The notes under the pieces are model-generated. The model saw only the letters and a program-made list of their open reading frames with translations. It did not search any database and was not told the DNA's origin. Below are positions 23,735 to 36,654 of a DNA stretch of 64,000 nt, in pieces. Every line of letters starts with the position of its first letter. Within the stretch, counting starts at the first letter, position 1. The stretch is taken from assembly GCA_033060915.1 (NCBI GenBank), contig CM065399.1:16258001-16322000 (forward strand). The letters run 5' to 3'. The stretch comes from Euryodendron excelsum (taxonomy: Eukaryota; Streptophyta; Magnoliopsida; Ericales; Pentaphylacaceae). The position numbers and the translations under genes were made by a program.

Positions 23735-26700
23735 ATGGATAAGAGTTGGATGAATTTGCCAAGACTGGATGTAAAATACATTCAAGGGGTTATACATTTT
23801 ATGGAGGTTGCGAAAGAGTATGTGCAGAAGCAGAACAAGGATGCAAAAGAAATGGTGTGTCCATGTAAGAAGTGTCGGAATGTCAAACTGGTAGAGATAG
23901 ATTTGGTACCAGATCATCTCATTGCAGTTGGGTTTTTGCCAAGTTACACTCGTTGGATTTTTCATGGGGAAAAATCAATACGTACAGAGTCTGGTAATGA
24001 AAATAGTGGGCAGGGTGATTTGGGCGAGCGTGATGAGATGCAAGAAATGTTGCACGATGCATTTGGCATATTTCCGCTAAGCCCCACTCGCGACATGGGT
24101 GTGAATGATCCACCTGGCACTAATGTACACGGTCCAGATGAAGAAACTAATAACTTTTTTATGTTGTTGAAGGAAGCTGAGCGGGAGTTGTACCCGGGAT
24201 GCCAGAAGTTCTCATTGCTTTCGTTTATTGTACGATTGATGCATATTAAGTGCCTAAGTGGGTGGAGTAACAAATCATTCACCATGTTGCTTAAGTTGTT
24301 GAAGGATGCCTTTCCTGATGGTGAATCCTTACCAGATCCTTTTAATATGAGTAGAAAACTATTGGGAGGTTTGGGCCTTGATTACCATAAGGTTCACGCA
24401 TGCCCTAATGATTGTATGGTATATTGGAGGGAGAATCTTGAATGTGTTAATTGCAAAATTTGTCACAGCTCTAGATACAAGCAATTTGAGGGGGAACCCA
24501 ACGAAGATAACAAAGGAAAGGATAAAATTCCACAAAAAGTTGTGAGGTACTTCCCGTTGATACCTAGGCTTAAAAGATTATACATGTCATCCAAGACTGC
24601 TTCTTTAATGAGATGGCATGCAGAGAACCCCGCTCCTGATGGGGTACTCAGGCATCTAGTTGACTTTGCTGCATGGAAACATTTTGATCAACTTTATCCT
24701 GATTTTGCTCAAGAGCCTCGTAATGTTAGGCTTGGCTTAGCATCTGATGGTTTTAACCCATTTCGAACAATGAGCATTTCACACAGTACCTGGCCCGTGG
24801 TTGTGATGACATACAATTTACCTCCATGGTTATGTATGAAGCAGCCTTACATGATGTTATCATTGCTTATTGATGGGCCCCAGTCACCAGGAAATGATAT
24901 AGATGTTTACTTGAGCCTTATTGTGGATGAGTTAAAGGAGTTGTGGGATAAGGGCGTTGAAACTTATGATTCATCAGCTAATGAAATGTTTCGAATGCGT
25001 GCATTGTTGTTGTGGACAATTCACGATTTCCCTGGATATGCATACGTATCGGGATGGAGCACAAAAGGTAAATTGGCTTGTCCTTGTTGTCACGTGGAGA
25101 CTCACTCTCGTTACCTTTATAAAGGGAGGAAGACCTGTTATTTGGGGCATCGTCGGTGGTTGGATAAGGATCATAAATTTCAACATGAGCGGATATCCTT
25201 TGACAAAACAACTGAAATTGACACTCTTGCACCAACTCGATTATCTGGATCAGAAGTGTTAGCCATGTTTCCAGCCAACTATGAGAATAAATTTGGAAAG
25301 TGGGATGTAGAGGGTTCGAAGGTTAGGAAAAAAAGGAAGGCACACCAAGATGATGATGATGAGGAGGATCAAGGCTCAATGTATAATTGGAAGAAGAAAA
25401 GTATTTTCTTTGAATTGCCATATTGGAAGTATAATTTGATACGGCATAATCTCGATGTAATGCATATTGAAAAGAATGTTTGTGATAATGTGTTATACAC
25501 GATATTGAATGTTGATGGCAAAGGGAAGGATAACTTAAATGCTCGTAGAGACCTTGAAGAAATGGGGATTCGAAAGCCTTTGCACCCCAAAAAAAGAGTC
25601 AATAACAAATATGATATGCCTCCCGCTTGCTTCACAATGGGCAACACGGAGAAAACTAAGTTCTTGAACATGTTGAAAAATGTGAAAGTTCTAGATGGTC
25701 ATGCTTCCAACATTAGACGTTGTGTTAATGTAAAACAAAAGACTATATTTGGGTTGAAAAGTCATGACAATCATGTACTGATGGAGCAACTACTTCCAAT
25801 AGCAGTACGAAAAACCCTCCCTAAGAAAGTAAGTGGGCCACTGATAGAGCTATGCAATTTCTTTAGGCAATTGTGCTCGAAAGTCCTAAATGTTGATGAC
25901 TTGGATCGTCTTCAATCTCGTATTGCGCTCACACTTTGCCATCTAGAGAGAATATTCCCACCAGCCTTCTTTGACATCATGGAACACTTGCCTATTCATT
26001 TAGCAGAAGAAGCTAAGATTGGTGGTCCTGTACAATACTGATGGATGTACTATGTTGAGAGGTATGTGAATAAACTATGCTTCAAATTGAACTTTAAGTC
26101 TTCTTTTTCCATATTATGCACCCATTTTAATATTAAAAAGTATCTATGATGTGCACATACTTTACTTAGGTACCTTAAGACTCTAAAGTCATATGTGGGT
26201 AATCGAGCACGCCCAGAGGGCTCTATTGCAGAAGGGTACATGGTTGAATAATGCATGACATTTTGTTCTCGATACTTGGATGATGTGGAGTCCAAGTTAA
26301 AACGACCTGTAAGAAATTATGATGGTAGTCACAATTCTGATCAAGTAGGGGGTCATCCTCAAGGAAAACAAAAAGGGTTTGTGCTTAAGGAAATACATAA
26401 GATACAGGCACATCGATATATCCTATTTAACACTGATGCAGTTATCCCATATCTAGAGTAAGATGCATAAATTTATTGAAAATTTATTTATTTATATATG
26501 ATTTCAACCCATAATGTATTGACGACCGTTATAAATTGTATAGGGAGCACCGTGATTTCATCAAACAGAATAATCATCGTTTGAGAGATCATGAACTTGA
26601 TCGCATTCATCATCAGACCTTTGTCTTTTGGTTTCAAAACCATGTAAGCCACATATCTTACACATGTATATACTTTAATACGCATTAAAATAATTTCTTA

Positions 26701-27433
26701 TTATTTCCTGGCTTTGTAAATGTAGGTCCAAAATCTACTAAATGCAGGAAATTTGCAATTGTCTGATGAGATTGTGGAGCTGGCATTAGGTCCTCGAAAG
26801 ACAGCTACTCGATTTAGTGTCTATGTTATCAATGGAGTGAAATATCATACGAGAAAGGTTGGGTTGAGAAGAAAAACGCAAAATAGTGGGGTTATGCTAA
26901 AGGCAAAAACTAATAGTTATGCAAGTGCTAGAGATGTGAATCCTCAAGAAGGAGATGTCATATACTACGGTATTGTGCGTGATATAGTAGAATTATCTTA
27001 CTCATCTAACCATAAGTATGTGTTATTCAATTGTGATTGGATTGATAACAATAATGGATTGGTAAGGGAAGATGAATTTGGCTTCACGCTTGTTAGTTTC
27101 AAACATCTGTTGTACACAACAGAACATGTGTCCAATGAGCCATTTATATTGGCAACTCAAGCCCAACAAGTGTTTTACGTGCAAGATCCTGTTGAAGAAC
27201 ATTGGAATATTGTACTTAAAATGAAGCCTAGAGACTTGTATGAAATGTGTCAACCATTGTCGATGCGGGATGGAAGCATAGAAGGCATTCAAGTGGATGG
27301 AATTGCTGAACAACAATTAGATGGGATAGCCTACACACATAATGAGAACATGGATTGGGTTACGGAGGACTTACCTGCCATAATTGTTGATGATAATGTT
27401 GATAGTGATGATAATGATGAGGACATGGAATAG
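23735..27433 (+). pseudogene. CACTA transposase (tnp2 type) with DUF4218 and DUF4216, disabled
   Basis: Four exons: 23735-26061, 26170-26457, 26544-26643 and 26726-27433, with GT-AG introns in matching phase. The start is set at MDKSW, the usual beginning of the transposase-associated domain; its CPCKKC zinc motif is at residues 42-47. The tnp2 catalytic region shows GLASDGFNPF (about 332), PGNDIDVYL (about 384), GWSTKGKLACPCC and LDVMHIEKN (about 573). DUF4218 starts near residue 674 and crosses into exons 2-3 (RYLKTLKSYVGNRARPEGS, VIPYLEEH). Exon 4 is DUF4216. The product would cut and move the element. Two nonsense codons lie in DUF4218: TGA at 26039-26041, where the family has Arg (QYRWM), and TAA at 26249-26251, where it has Glu. 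Both look like single-base changes in an otherwise well-kept gene. Confidence 0.93.
26726..27433 (+). pseudogene. Last exon of the transposase gene, DUF4216 module
   Basis: Open through to a normal TAG after an acidic tail (DDNVDSDDNDEDME). It opens VQNLLN directly after the acceptor tgtag and carries the DUF4216 pattern of GDVIYYGIVRDIVELSY and VLFNCDWID, a likely DNA- or protein-contact module of unknown role in CACTA transposases. It is intact itself but lies after the two stops, so it is not expected in a full-length product. Confidence 0.85.
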
Positions 27434-30400
27434 TATGAAGACCGTTTGTGTATTTTCTTTTTGATTGATAGTTGTACTCAATATTGATATGAATGAAATT
27501 CCATTTTAAATTTCATGCTGGTAATGATATCATATTCCGTGTTACAAGAATTTGGTGTTGATAATAATTAACACGCTGTCTTATGCATTTGTTGCCATAT
27601 TTTTTTCATTAGGCTGCAATGTCACAACGGTCCGTTGGACGAGATGATCGCACTGGTCAACAGCTTCCAGTTGAGAAAGGGAGGATGCCTGACCCACCTA
27701 CGACTTGGTATCCACTTAGGAGTGTTGTAAGGGCATCTTCTGAGCATGTGCGTACCAACAGGGGTTCACAAAGGCCAAATTCTGATTGTGATGGTAATCC
27801 ATTTGTATTGTCTTAGCTCTGGTGAATGCTATTATGTTTATATTTTTTATCATTTGCTGACCATCTATCCAGCCAATCTTTCCTTTAATATGCTTATCTT
27901 TATTTCTACTTGTAAAACTACTCTTCTTTTGTATTTTCCAAATCATTATTGTAATTTGGCTGCCAGATTTTACTAATAGTTGTTGATTTTGTGTTCTTTA
28001 GATGTTTTCATCGTCAATTGGGCACCTTTTTTCTGCATTCAAAATAATTTGTTATGCTTTAGTGAACAGTCTCTTATCCCTGGTTGTCAAGCACCCACCC
28101 TATTGCTAGTGTAACTTTTAAATAAGAGTATAGTTAATAATGTATAGGAAGCAGCTCTCCAGGCAACACAATGACCTTCTCTAAAGGCGTAGACCAAAAT
28201 AGGATGAAAAACGTATTCCATGGACATTCAAAGATCTAAGCATGCTAGGTAATGTATGTTACTCTATAAAGAACTTCCCATATCAATTCAACTATTATTT
28301 ATTTTATTTTACATGATTAGTAATGTATGTTACATGTACAGGTAGTAGCTCGGTGCAAACACAAGGTAGAGGGCCTACTTATATGCATGGTGCTTGGGAC
28401 AAGGATAAGGATGACGGTAAAATAGAAATTATTACCAACAGGAGAGGACAACCTATCATGGCTAAGCATTCTGCTCTTGCATCTCATTTAGGGGTGTTGG
28501 CTCGGGATGGTACGCTTGCACCGTTGAATTACACTAGCTGGAGATGGGTTCCAAAACACTGCAAAAAAATTATATGGGATGAAATATTGGTAAAACTAAT
28601 TTATTAAAGACTTCATTATTTGGGTACATTTTTCTGAATCAATCATATTTATGTAACTATGCTGATTTACACATTATAGGCAAATACAAACGCAAATCAA
28701 TCAATGAGGAAATTCTTCATGAAATCTGTGTCTAAAAAGTGGAGAGACTGGAAGGCTGAAGTGAAGAAAGAGGGATACACGCCCTTTAATAATGATACAG
28801 ATAGATTAGCTCATAGGCCTTCAAGAGTTACTGAGCAACAATAGCGGTGTTTAGTTTACTTTTGGGGTTCTCGATCACCACAGGTACACTGCGCAATATT
28901 AGCTAATTTGTTTTATACAATTTAGAGCATATTTCCTAGAGTGACAATATTATCAATTTAATAGGATATGAGTGACAAAAATAAGCAAATTCGGGGGAAC
29001 CAACTACTACTACACACAACGGGTCGGATACTGCATTGTGTGATTGAGCATCAGGTTTAAACAATTCCACTTTTTTTTTCTTAATCATTTTACCATTTGA
29101 ACTTTTTATTTAATGTTGAATGTCATAACTATGTATTAATTAGTTGTAATGGCAGGAGAAGCAAAAAAGAGGTGCATCGCCATCTCGAGCAGAAATGTTC
29201 ATCATTACACGAACAAAGAAAGATGGCAAACCAATAAATGATGCTGCTGGTGAGGCTATGGTATGTAGAATTGGTCAATTTTTGCAAAATTGTGTCTTTA
29301 TAATGCCTACCTGCTGCTTTTGGCAACCTCGGTTGCTACCTTAACCTAATAGAGGAATCAGTTAATGGCCACAATCCATGAAAGCTGAAGCATTAACGAT
29401 TACACTTCTGAAATTTGTAGGCAAAGTTGACAGGGTTGAGGGAATCTAATGAAGGGAACAGTGAAGCACGTACTGTGGATGATGAGGAGATTTTCACACA
29501 AGTGATGGGACCAGAGCGTCCTGGACGTGTCCGAGGGTATGGCTTGGGACCCACTCCAACTCAGGTATTTGGTGGACCTAGCAATGGTCAGTCACAATCC
29601 TCAAGTCAGGCAACCATATCTCCACATGTCGAACAGCGGCTACAATCATTGGAATCTTTCATCGGAACACAGAATGAAATTATCAAGCAGATGGCAAGGG
29701 CGTTACAGGCTTGCGGGATCCCAGTTGATTTGGATGCCCTATCTTCAGGGCCACTGCCTCACAAACAGGTAAAGCATAGTTTTTCATTTCCACATGTTTA
29801 AATAGGCATATAATTGTATTGTAGAAATAGACCTTATATTCCAGCATAGTAAGATTACACACAAACTACAGCAAAGGGCAATGGTTGAGAAGAAAATTGA
29901 AAACTTTAACTACAAAAGAAGAAGCATGCAGAAAATTGGAAAGGGAAAGAATGATCAAAACCTGTTAGGAATTTTCATTTCACTGATCACAACCTGTTAA
30001 GAATTCTTGTTTCCACATAATTCTATGGTAAAGGTGGGGTGTTTGTTCTCTTGCCTATCTATGCGATTTCCATGTTGTTTTTTTGGTGTATTAGTGACTT
30101 TGATTTTGCTATATCTGTTTTTTTTTACCATGTTCGTGGAAAAATATAGCATAATTTGTTGGTAGTTTCAATTCAAGGTTTAGTTCGAATCTATTGGTGT
30201 TCACTTTTGAGTTGGGATTTTTGTCCACTAATGACTTCATTTTGTAGAACTTTGCATGTTTCAAAATACTGGAGTGCTAAAGATGGACAATTCTGAAACT
30301 GATCATTTTGACCTTAAGTCTAAATAAGATGGAAAAGGGTTGGCTCCTTTTACAATTAATTATTTATTATTTTATGGCCCTCGGTCTAATAATCATCTTT

Positions 30401-31636
30401 CAAATGACTACATATGGATTGGATACCAAATTTAAGTTGAAAAATTTAGCTTTAAAAAAAAAAAAAGGAAAGGCCTTATAAGACAGCCATACATTTAGAC
30501 ACAGCAGTTGAAAGGACTTTAAAAAAAAGGTTTATCTAAAGGACTTAAAAAGAAAAAAAGGTTTACAATGGCACCTTCTCTAATAAATGACAGTAAATAA
30601 ACTGAAAATTGATTATTCCATTCTTTAAAATAAAATAGGCACAGCAGTATATCTAACATGGGAAAACACTTTCTTCTATCACAAGTAGATGCAAAATTTT
30701 CTTGTGTCTTGTAGGGATTGTAAGCAGCTTTCCCTTCAAGCTTCATAGCCTTGGTCTGTATCCTTATCATCCACTTTTGTCACGCTAACTTCTGCGGGCC
30801 GTAGAACTTGGTCATGCAATGTGTATCCCACTTGCAGCACAAGAGTACATTGATCCATTTTGCTTGTTGCTGCCATTTGAACATCATTTCGTCGTCAACA
30901 GCATTTAGTTGTCTTCTCTGTTCTTCATTACCCACTAGTGACTTTGACATATTCCAGAAGTCTAAAAATTATAATAGACATGTTATCCAAAGCTTTTCAA
31001 AATCCTGGAATGTGTTGTTCAGAATCCTTTTTCCTTTAGGCGATAACTATTATTCTCCCTAGACTCTGAAAGAGTTGAATTACTTGAAAACATGAAATGA
31101 AAAGAAGGAAAGCGTATGATCTCATAGGTGTGAAACCATGATAAGCAACCCAATAGTCTTGAAAAAGCTGGGTTGTGCTACTTCGGGGCTATGTTAGTTT
31201 TTAATTTAGAGATAGTGTTGGCCATGCTAAAATGCGCATTGGCCCCTGTATATTATCTATTAGAGTTTAAACCTGCCGAAGTAGTGATTTCATTGAAGCA
31301 AGTGAAGGGTCTTCTTGCCTGCCAGAGCTACCAAGTAAACTTAGGCATTGTATATTCTAAAATTTGTAGTTAGTTAAATTGTGTTATTTGTACGTATAAA
31401 GTAATATAAAAATGGAAACTTGTAACAAAATAAATAAATAAAAATGGAAACATATGTTATATGAACTTGAAAGAAAATTATTTCATTATGAATAAGTTAA
31501 CATAGAATCTGTTATTAATACTTCAAAACAAGTATAGATTGGAATGAACATCTCTGTCTTCAATTCTAATGTATATTGGCAACTTCAAATTCATCTAATC
31601 TGTGAAAATTAAACATACCAATGTTTATGAACTGTA

Positions 31637-32292
31637 AAATTAACCCATGATATGAAGGGAAGAAACGAAAAAGAGCCATAACAGTTGCATTTGTAAGGGT
31701 AAAATCATAGAAGAAAGCTATAGATAAAAGAGATGAGTTAAAAATTGGTATCAGAAAAATTTACATCAGACTGAGTAAAGCAGTTTTCACTGCAGGATTG
31801 TTGCAGAAGTTTGAAGTTGTAAAACTGCCAGTTGTATGAACTTTTAATTAACGGAATAGGGTTCTTGAAAGCATGGGAGAAACAATGCATTTTCAAAATT
31901 TTTCTTTGAAATCTGGAAGCAAAATGAAGAGGCCTACTTTTCCGAAATCTTTTTTTTTTTTTTTAACATTTCTCATTTTGCTAATTCAAATATTATAAGA
32001 ATACTAAATAAGAATAAAAAAAGACCATGGTATCATAACTCTAGATGCCCTGAAAGTTGCCAGTTAGCTTAACAACTAAAGTAAATAGTGGTATTCCATA
32101 TTCGAGACCTAGATTGAATTCTGCCTTCATTTGGAGGATGAGTTATTGCCTCTGCTGGCGCAAGTCTCTAAAATTAACCCACAATATGAAGGGAATAAAC
32201 AAAAAAAAGCCATAACAGTTGCATTTTTAAGGGTAAAATCGTAGAAGAAAGCTAGAGGTAAAATAGATGAGTAAAAGAATTTGTATCAGAAA
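31637..32292. repeat. Direct repeat pair, about 120 bp, 534 bp apart
   Basis: Copies begin near 31641 and 32175 (taaccca) and share 'agccataacagttgcattt', 'aagggtaaaatc' and 'tagaagaaagcta' in order, with scattered mismatches. The sequence between them is unrelated. Confidence 0.75.
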
Positions 32293-33837
32293 ATATTAAA
32301 ATTTTTCAACAAATACAACAATCTGAAATGATCATCACCCAAATTCAAATCGTAGATGTATAGAAGCATAAAAATCATAGCGAAAACATAATATGGTCAA
32401 GCATAGAAATTAAAAAGATCCAATTTTAAATTTCAAGTACCTAAGAAAAAACAGGACAACTTCAAAATTTGAGAAGACGAAGATATCAAACACTTGTAAA
32501 AATTACATTCAATAAGTTTTAGGTAAAAAAAAAAATCAACTGACACAATTAATTGAAACATGAACAAACACATAATTGTAATGTGAAGTTTCATAGGTTC
32601 AATCCATGCCTGGTTGTGTTAAGTGGTAGACTCGAGATCTATAATCGAAGGCATTTCTTTTATTGTTGAAAACAGGACCAAAGATATTAAGTATTAATAT
32701 CTTCAGTGCAACATAAGTCACCCCAAGAAAAGAGGCAGAGGAACAGCGAGAGCAAGAGAGCTTACTCTTAAGTCTTAATCCAACTTAAGATGGCTTTGTG
32801 CTCTATGAAACTCAACTCTTGGTTTATCCATACGATGTGAAATGAAAATTCAAAGACACCCTAAAAAATGAAAAAGAGATTAAGAAAAAATACAATACCT
32901 CTCAAGTAATAGTGTTTATAATAGAGAAACTATCTGTAAAGAAACTTATCGTCCTGCATTTCAGTAGGAAACATTGAAAGAGAGAGAGAGAGAGTCTGAC
33001 CATAAGTCAGAGTTTTTATTTCATCTAATCTATGGCTAGAAGAAAAAGAACTTAATTAATCAGTAGCATGGCTCTTGATGCAGTTTCGACTACACTATTA
33101 TTGTTCAAAGTTCGTTTCTCCAACAGCTCTCTTAGTCTTAGCTTAATTAGGTAAGATACCAAATATTGCTTTGTATTGACTACCTTAAGGAATTGAGATA
33201 GAGATGACAACGAGTTGAGTCAATTTGGACAAAGTTATGCATTGTAGCTAAGTAAGTGCCATATATATATACTTTATTTTGTTTCAATTCTAGTATTACT
33301 TTTTTAAACTGTCACAGGTGAGGGAAGAGAGTCATTTGCTGAAGTTTCTAGTTTTCCTTTCTTTTTTTTTTTCCTTCTTTCTTTTTGCTTATAACAGATT
33401 CTAGTAGTTTGGCATGTCTAGGAGTCTAGGTTTCTTAGGAGAGGGCTTTCCATATGCTAAGAGTAATTTTTGCCTAGATTGAAGTATAGTACCTACCTGC
33501 AAGGTTGCCAATACAAAATAAAAAATGGAATTGATGCAAATTTGTTTGTCCAAAGTGGCTACATTGCACCACTACTTGAACCTGCATTTTCATACCTGAC
33601 AACTAAACATTTACAATTTTGGTTGGCAATGCCCATCTTTTGTTTGATGATTGAGGTTGAAATTATGAGGTTACAGATGTTGGAATGTATGCTGAACTCT
33701 TCAACTTTTTGAATGTTGGAAAACATCATCATTTTCCATGAGATATCTTTGATTTTTTTTTTTATGTTCATATGCTGATTGGCTTTGGGAAATGAAATCT
33801 TTCATGTTGGAAAATATCTTTGATGATGAAACTGATA

Positions 33838-34309
33838 TCTTTGATGTTCATATGCTGATTGGCTTTGGGACATCTCAGTTAAATAAGGTTGAGGTTCAGA
33901 AGATGAGAATTAAAAAGAAAATTTTGTTATTTGACAAAAGGGGGAAAAAAACACCTAAATGAAATGTGCATTTAGGAAAAAACACCTAAATGAAACACCT
34001 AAACTTTGATGTTGGAGTAAAAAACAAAAACTACTGTGAACTTTTGAACTTTGGTGTGAAAAAAGGGATTGGAGTATCTGCAAAATTTCTTCCTTTTTCT
34101 AGAGTTTCAACTTTCCCATCAACTAATGTGGTTTCCTTCAAAAGATTAGAACAAAGAGGACGAGAAAGTGGAAAAAAAGGCTAGTTCAAGTGGGTAGCTT
34201 TTTTCCCCCTTTTGTCAAATAACAAAATTTTCTTTTTAATTCTCATCTTCTGAACGGTAACCTTATTTAACTGAGATGTCCCAAAGCCAATCAGCATATG
34301 AACATCAAA
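33838..34309. repeat. Long inverted repeat able to form a hairpin
   Basis: Arms of about 110 bp (33838-33948 and 34199-34309) are near-perfect reverse complements; I counted three adjacent-region mismatches around 33889 / 34256. Shared landmarks are 'tatgctgattggctttggg' and 'tttgacaaaaggggg'. The loop is about 250 bp. Weaker complementarity extends outward ('gttggaaaatatctttgatg') and into the loop ('gtgaacttttgaactttgg'). Confidence 0.85.
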
Positions 34310-35372
34310 GATATTTTCCAACATTGAAGATTTCATTTTCAACATCAAAGATATCATTTTCACACCAAAGTTCAAAAGTTCACAGTAATTAAGAAAATGA
34401 GATTTTTTTTTCTTTCTCTTTTACTTTATGTAGAAGTTTCTATCTTTGCTCCCTGATTCATTGAGTTAATAGACTTGTCGAAATCACAAACTGCCGTACC
34501 ATTGCTTATGACAATGTATCTGAATTATATCTTCTCAAATTTCATTAAAATTATATTCTCTAACAATCTGTTCAATTTTACATGTATTCTATTAGCAAGC
34601 AACTTATAACTCCTGAGATACATCTTAGCGGGTAACTACCAGGAAAAATCTCTGGGGATGGCCCAAGAGAGATGACTTGAAATCAGCACCTCCTGGGATT
34701 GTGGCCAGCTCATCTATCCCTTGAGTTTGATATGTACAACATTAATAATTTATATTATGATTGCACTAGATGGTTAAGGAATACATAACGGCAAACATAA
34801 ATTTTTTTAGTGGTAGACAGGTAGTAGAATTACAGTAGTAGAATTGCAGTAAGTATATAACTGTGCTGGAAGGGCAGAATTAGAGAAGCACACACACACA
34901 CACATGTGATATTTTGAGATATTTAAGGTTCTTCTTTCGGTTGCATTAAACTATGGTTGCTTGCATTTCTTTTTCCAACTAATCTGTCATTGTTCACTTG
35001 AGTCATTTGGCTGGCAGTAGCAGATCATGGTGAAATCATTTATGAGTTTTATTAACCTATTGACTTTTGCTTCTCTCTCTCTCTTATATTTTTTGTAATA
35101 GGCTCCAGATGCATCCAGCGCGCACTGTAATGTAGTTGGAAGTCTTCACGATAGTGACTCAGGGTTGGAACCGCAGGCACAAGTGCACCCAAAACCACAA
35201 ATGCAGGCACAACAACCGCAGGCACAAGTGCAACCACAAATGCAAATGCAGGCACAACAGCAACCGCAGGTGCAGCAACCACCACAGACACAACAAAAAT
35301 CGCAGCTACAACCACAGAAAATGATCCACTCTTCAGAAAATGAGGTAAAAATATGGTACAACCATTATAGCA

Positions 35373-35646
35373 TGTTTGGAACTTGGGGGAGAGAAGGGGA
35401 GGGAAGGGAAAGGAAAGGAAAGGAAAGAGAAAACAAAGGAAAACTATTTTCCTTTCCATGTTGGGTTTTGTGAAGAAAATGAGAGAAAGTTGAAGGAGAG
35501 AGAGAGAGAGAGAGAGTGATTTAAAAATTTTCCTCTCTTTCCCTCCCTTTCCCTACCCTTTTCGTCCTAGCTAAAATCAAACATGGGAAGAAAAGCAAAT
35601 AGTAAAATTTTCCTTCCCTTCCCTTCTCTTCCCCAAGTTCCAAACA
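35373..35646. mobile_element. MITE-like insertion in an intron of the TNPA-like gene
   Basis: Inverted ends TGTTTGGAACTTGGGGGAGA and, in reverse complement, TGTTTGGAACTTGGGGAAGA enclose 274 bp that is purine-rich on the left and pyrimidine-rich on the right, with a GA tract in the middle (about 35496-35516). I could not define a target duplication, so the superfamily is open. It lies wholly within intron 7. Confidence 0.65.
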
Positions 35647-36654
35647 AGTTGTTAGTGTAATTGCCTAGCTTGTATGAATTATTTATCTGTTTTTAACAAA
35701 AATATTGTAATTGAATTTAGGAACCCCCTATGAAGAAGAAGAAAAGTTTGCAAAAGTCTGGCAAAGGTTCTCAGGTATTTATAAGTTCCTTAACCTTTAA
35801 AAGCATAAGTTCCTATAGAAATATTACTAGTTTTTAATATTTATTTAATAAATTAAATAATTACATGTTTAGGTTGGCAACCTTGTAGATGTTATTAGTT
35901 TGAATATACCGAAAGTAGTAGTGGCAAGAGGCTATATTGTTAATAGAGACCCTACGAAAGTGGTGGGAAGCATGCAATTGGGGTCAAGATATTATGAAGT
36001 GCATGTTAAAGAGGTGTTGAGGCCTCAAGAACTTTTGATGAGGCCCAATGAACGTCTCAAAACACTTAGAGATGCCATCGGTGAAAATATTGTTTGGTTA
36101 TATGATGATGTATTGTCTAATCATTTATCTACTATTTTTACAAATTCAATATACAAGTTCATTCATATGCCTACTCTATATACACTAATGTATGTGCTTA
36201 ATTTTCAATTTCAGGTTTATCAAAAGAAGTAACTATTGTGCTGTATTACAGTTTCAGAAGTACTTCAAGTGGGCATCACTATTTTGTTTGGGAATATTGG
36301 AACTATTGTCTTGGTGGTATCAATTTTTGTTTGTACTTTGAACTATTGTCATTGTGGAATTACTTTTTGGTTTGTAGTTTGAACTATTGTCTTCGTTGTA
36401 TTAATTTTTGGTTTATACTTGGGACATATTAGGGACGGACTGCGATGTATACAGTTAACATTGAATGTTTTATCATATATTTATTATGAATTTCTAGAAA
36501 TTTTCTCTTATAAAGTGGATGGATATTTATTTAGTTGCATACATTAGTTAATTAGTTTTTATATTTTGGTTTGGATGAAAATAGCAGGAGGTTCATAAAT
36601 TAATAAAAATGCAGCAGGTTAATGGACAATTTCATCAATTATTAAAAATTAGGA

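Larger units (their letters stand above)
29769..35101. other. 5.3-kb intron of the TNPA-like gene
   Basis: No exon or transposase motif was found. It holds two diverged direct repeats of about 120 bp (31637 and 32170) and a strong inverted repeat (33838-34309). Small frames at 30519-31373 and 33470-33712 have no recognised domain. Confidence 0.55.
27619..36232 (+). pseudogene. TNPA-like Transposase_24 (Ptta/En/Spm) gene, one nonsense codon
   Basis: Ten exons can be spliced in phase: 27619-27793, 28342-28589, 28680-28883, 28965-29054, 29156-29260, 29421-29768, 35102-35344, 35721-35774, 35873-36109 and 36215-36232, 573 codons plus stop. Exons 2-5 hold the Transposase_24 signature (RGPTYMHGAW, RGQPIMAKHS, LAPLNYTSWRWVPK, FMKSVSKKWRDWK, SRAEMFIITRTKKDGKP). 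Exon 6 ends in a helical, coiled-coil-like stretch (VEQRLQSLESFIGTQNEIIK). Exon 7 is strongly Gln-rich (repeats of QAQ, QPQ). Exon 9 has a compact C-terminal domain. By analogy with TNPA it would bind subterminal repeats and help transposition. TAG at 28842-28844 replaces an expected Trp (EQQW). Intron 6 is 5.3 kb. Confidence 0.85.

Noticed and set aside
24957..25262. 101-codon frame overlapping the transposase exon
   Set aside because: Out-of-frame shadow of the tnp2 region, which carries the conserved motifs in its own frame.
35052..35459. 135-codon minus-strand frame rich in Val/Ala
   Set aside because: Antisense shadow of the Gln-rich exon; repeats in one frame generate an open antisense frame.
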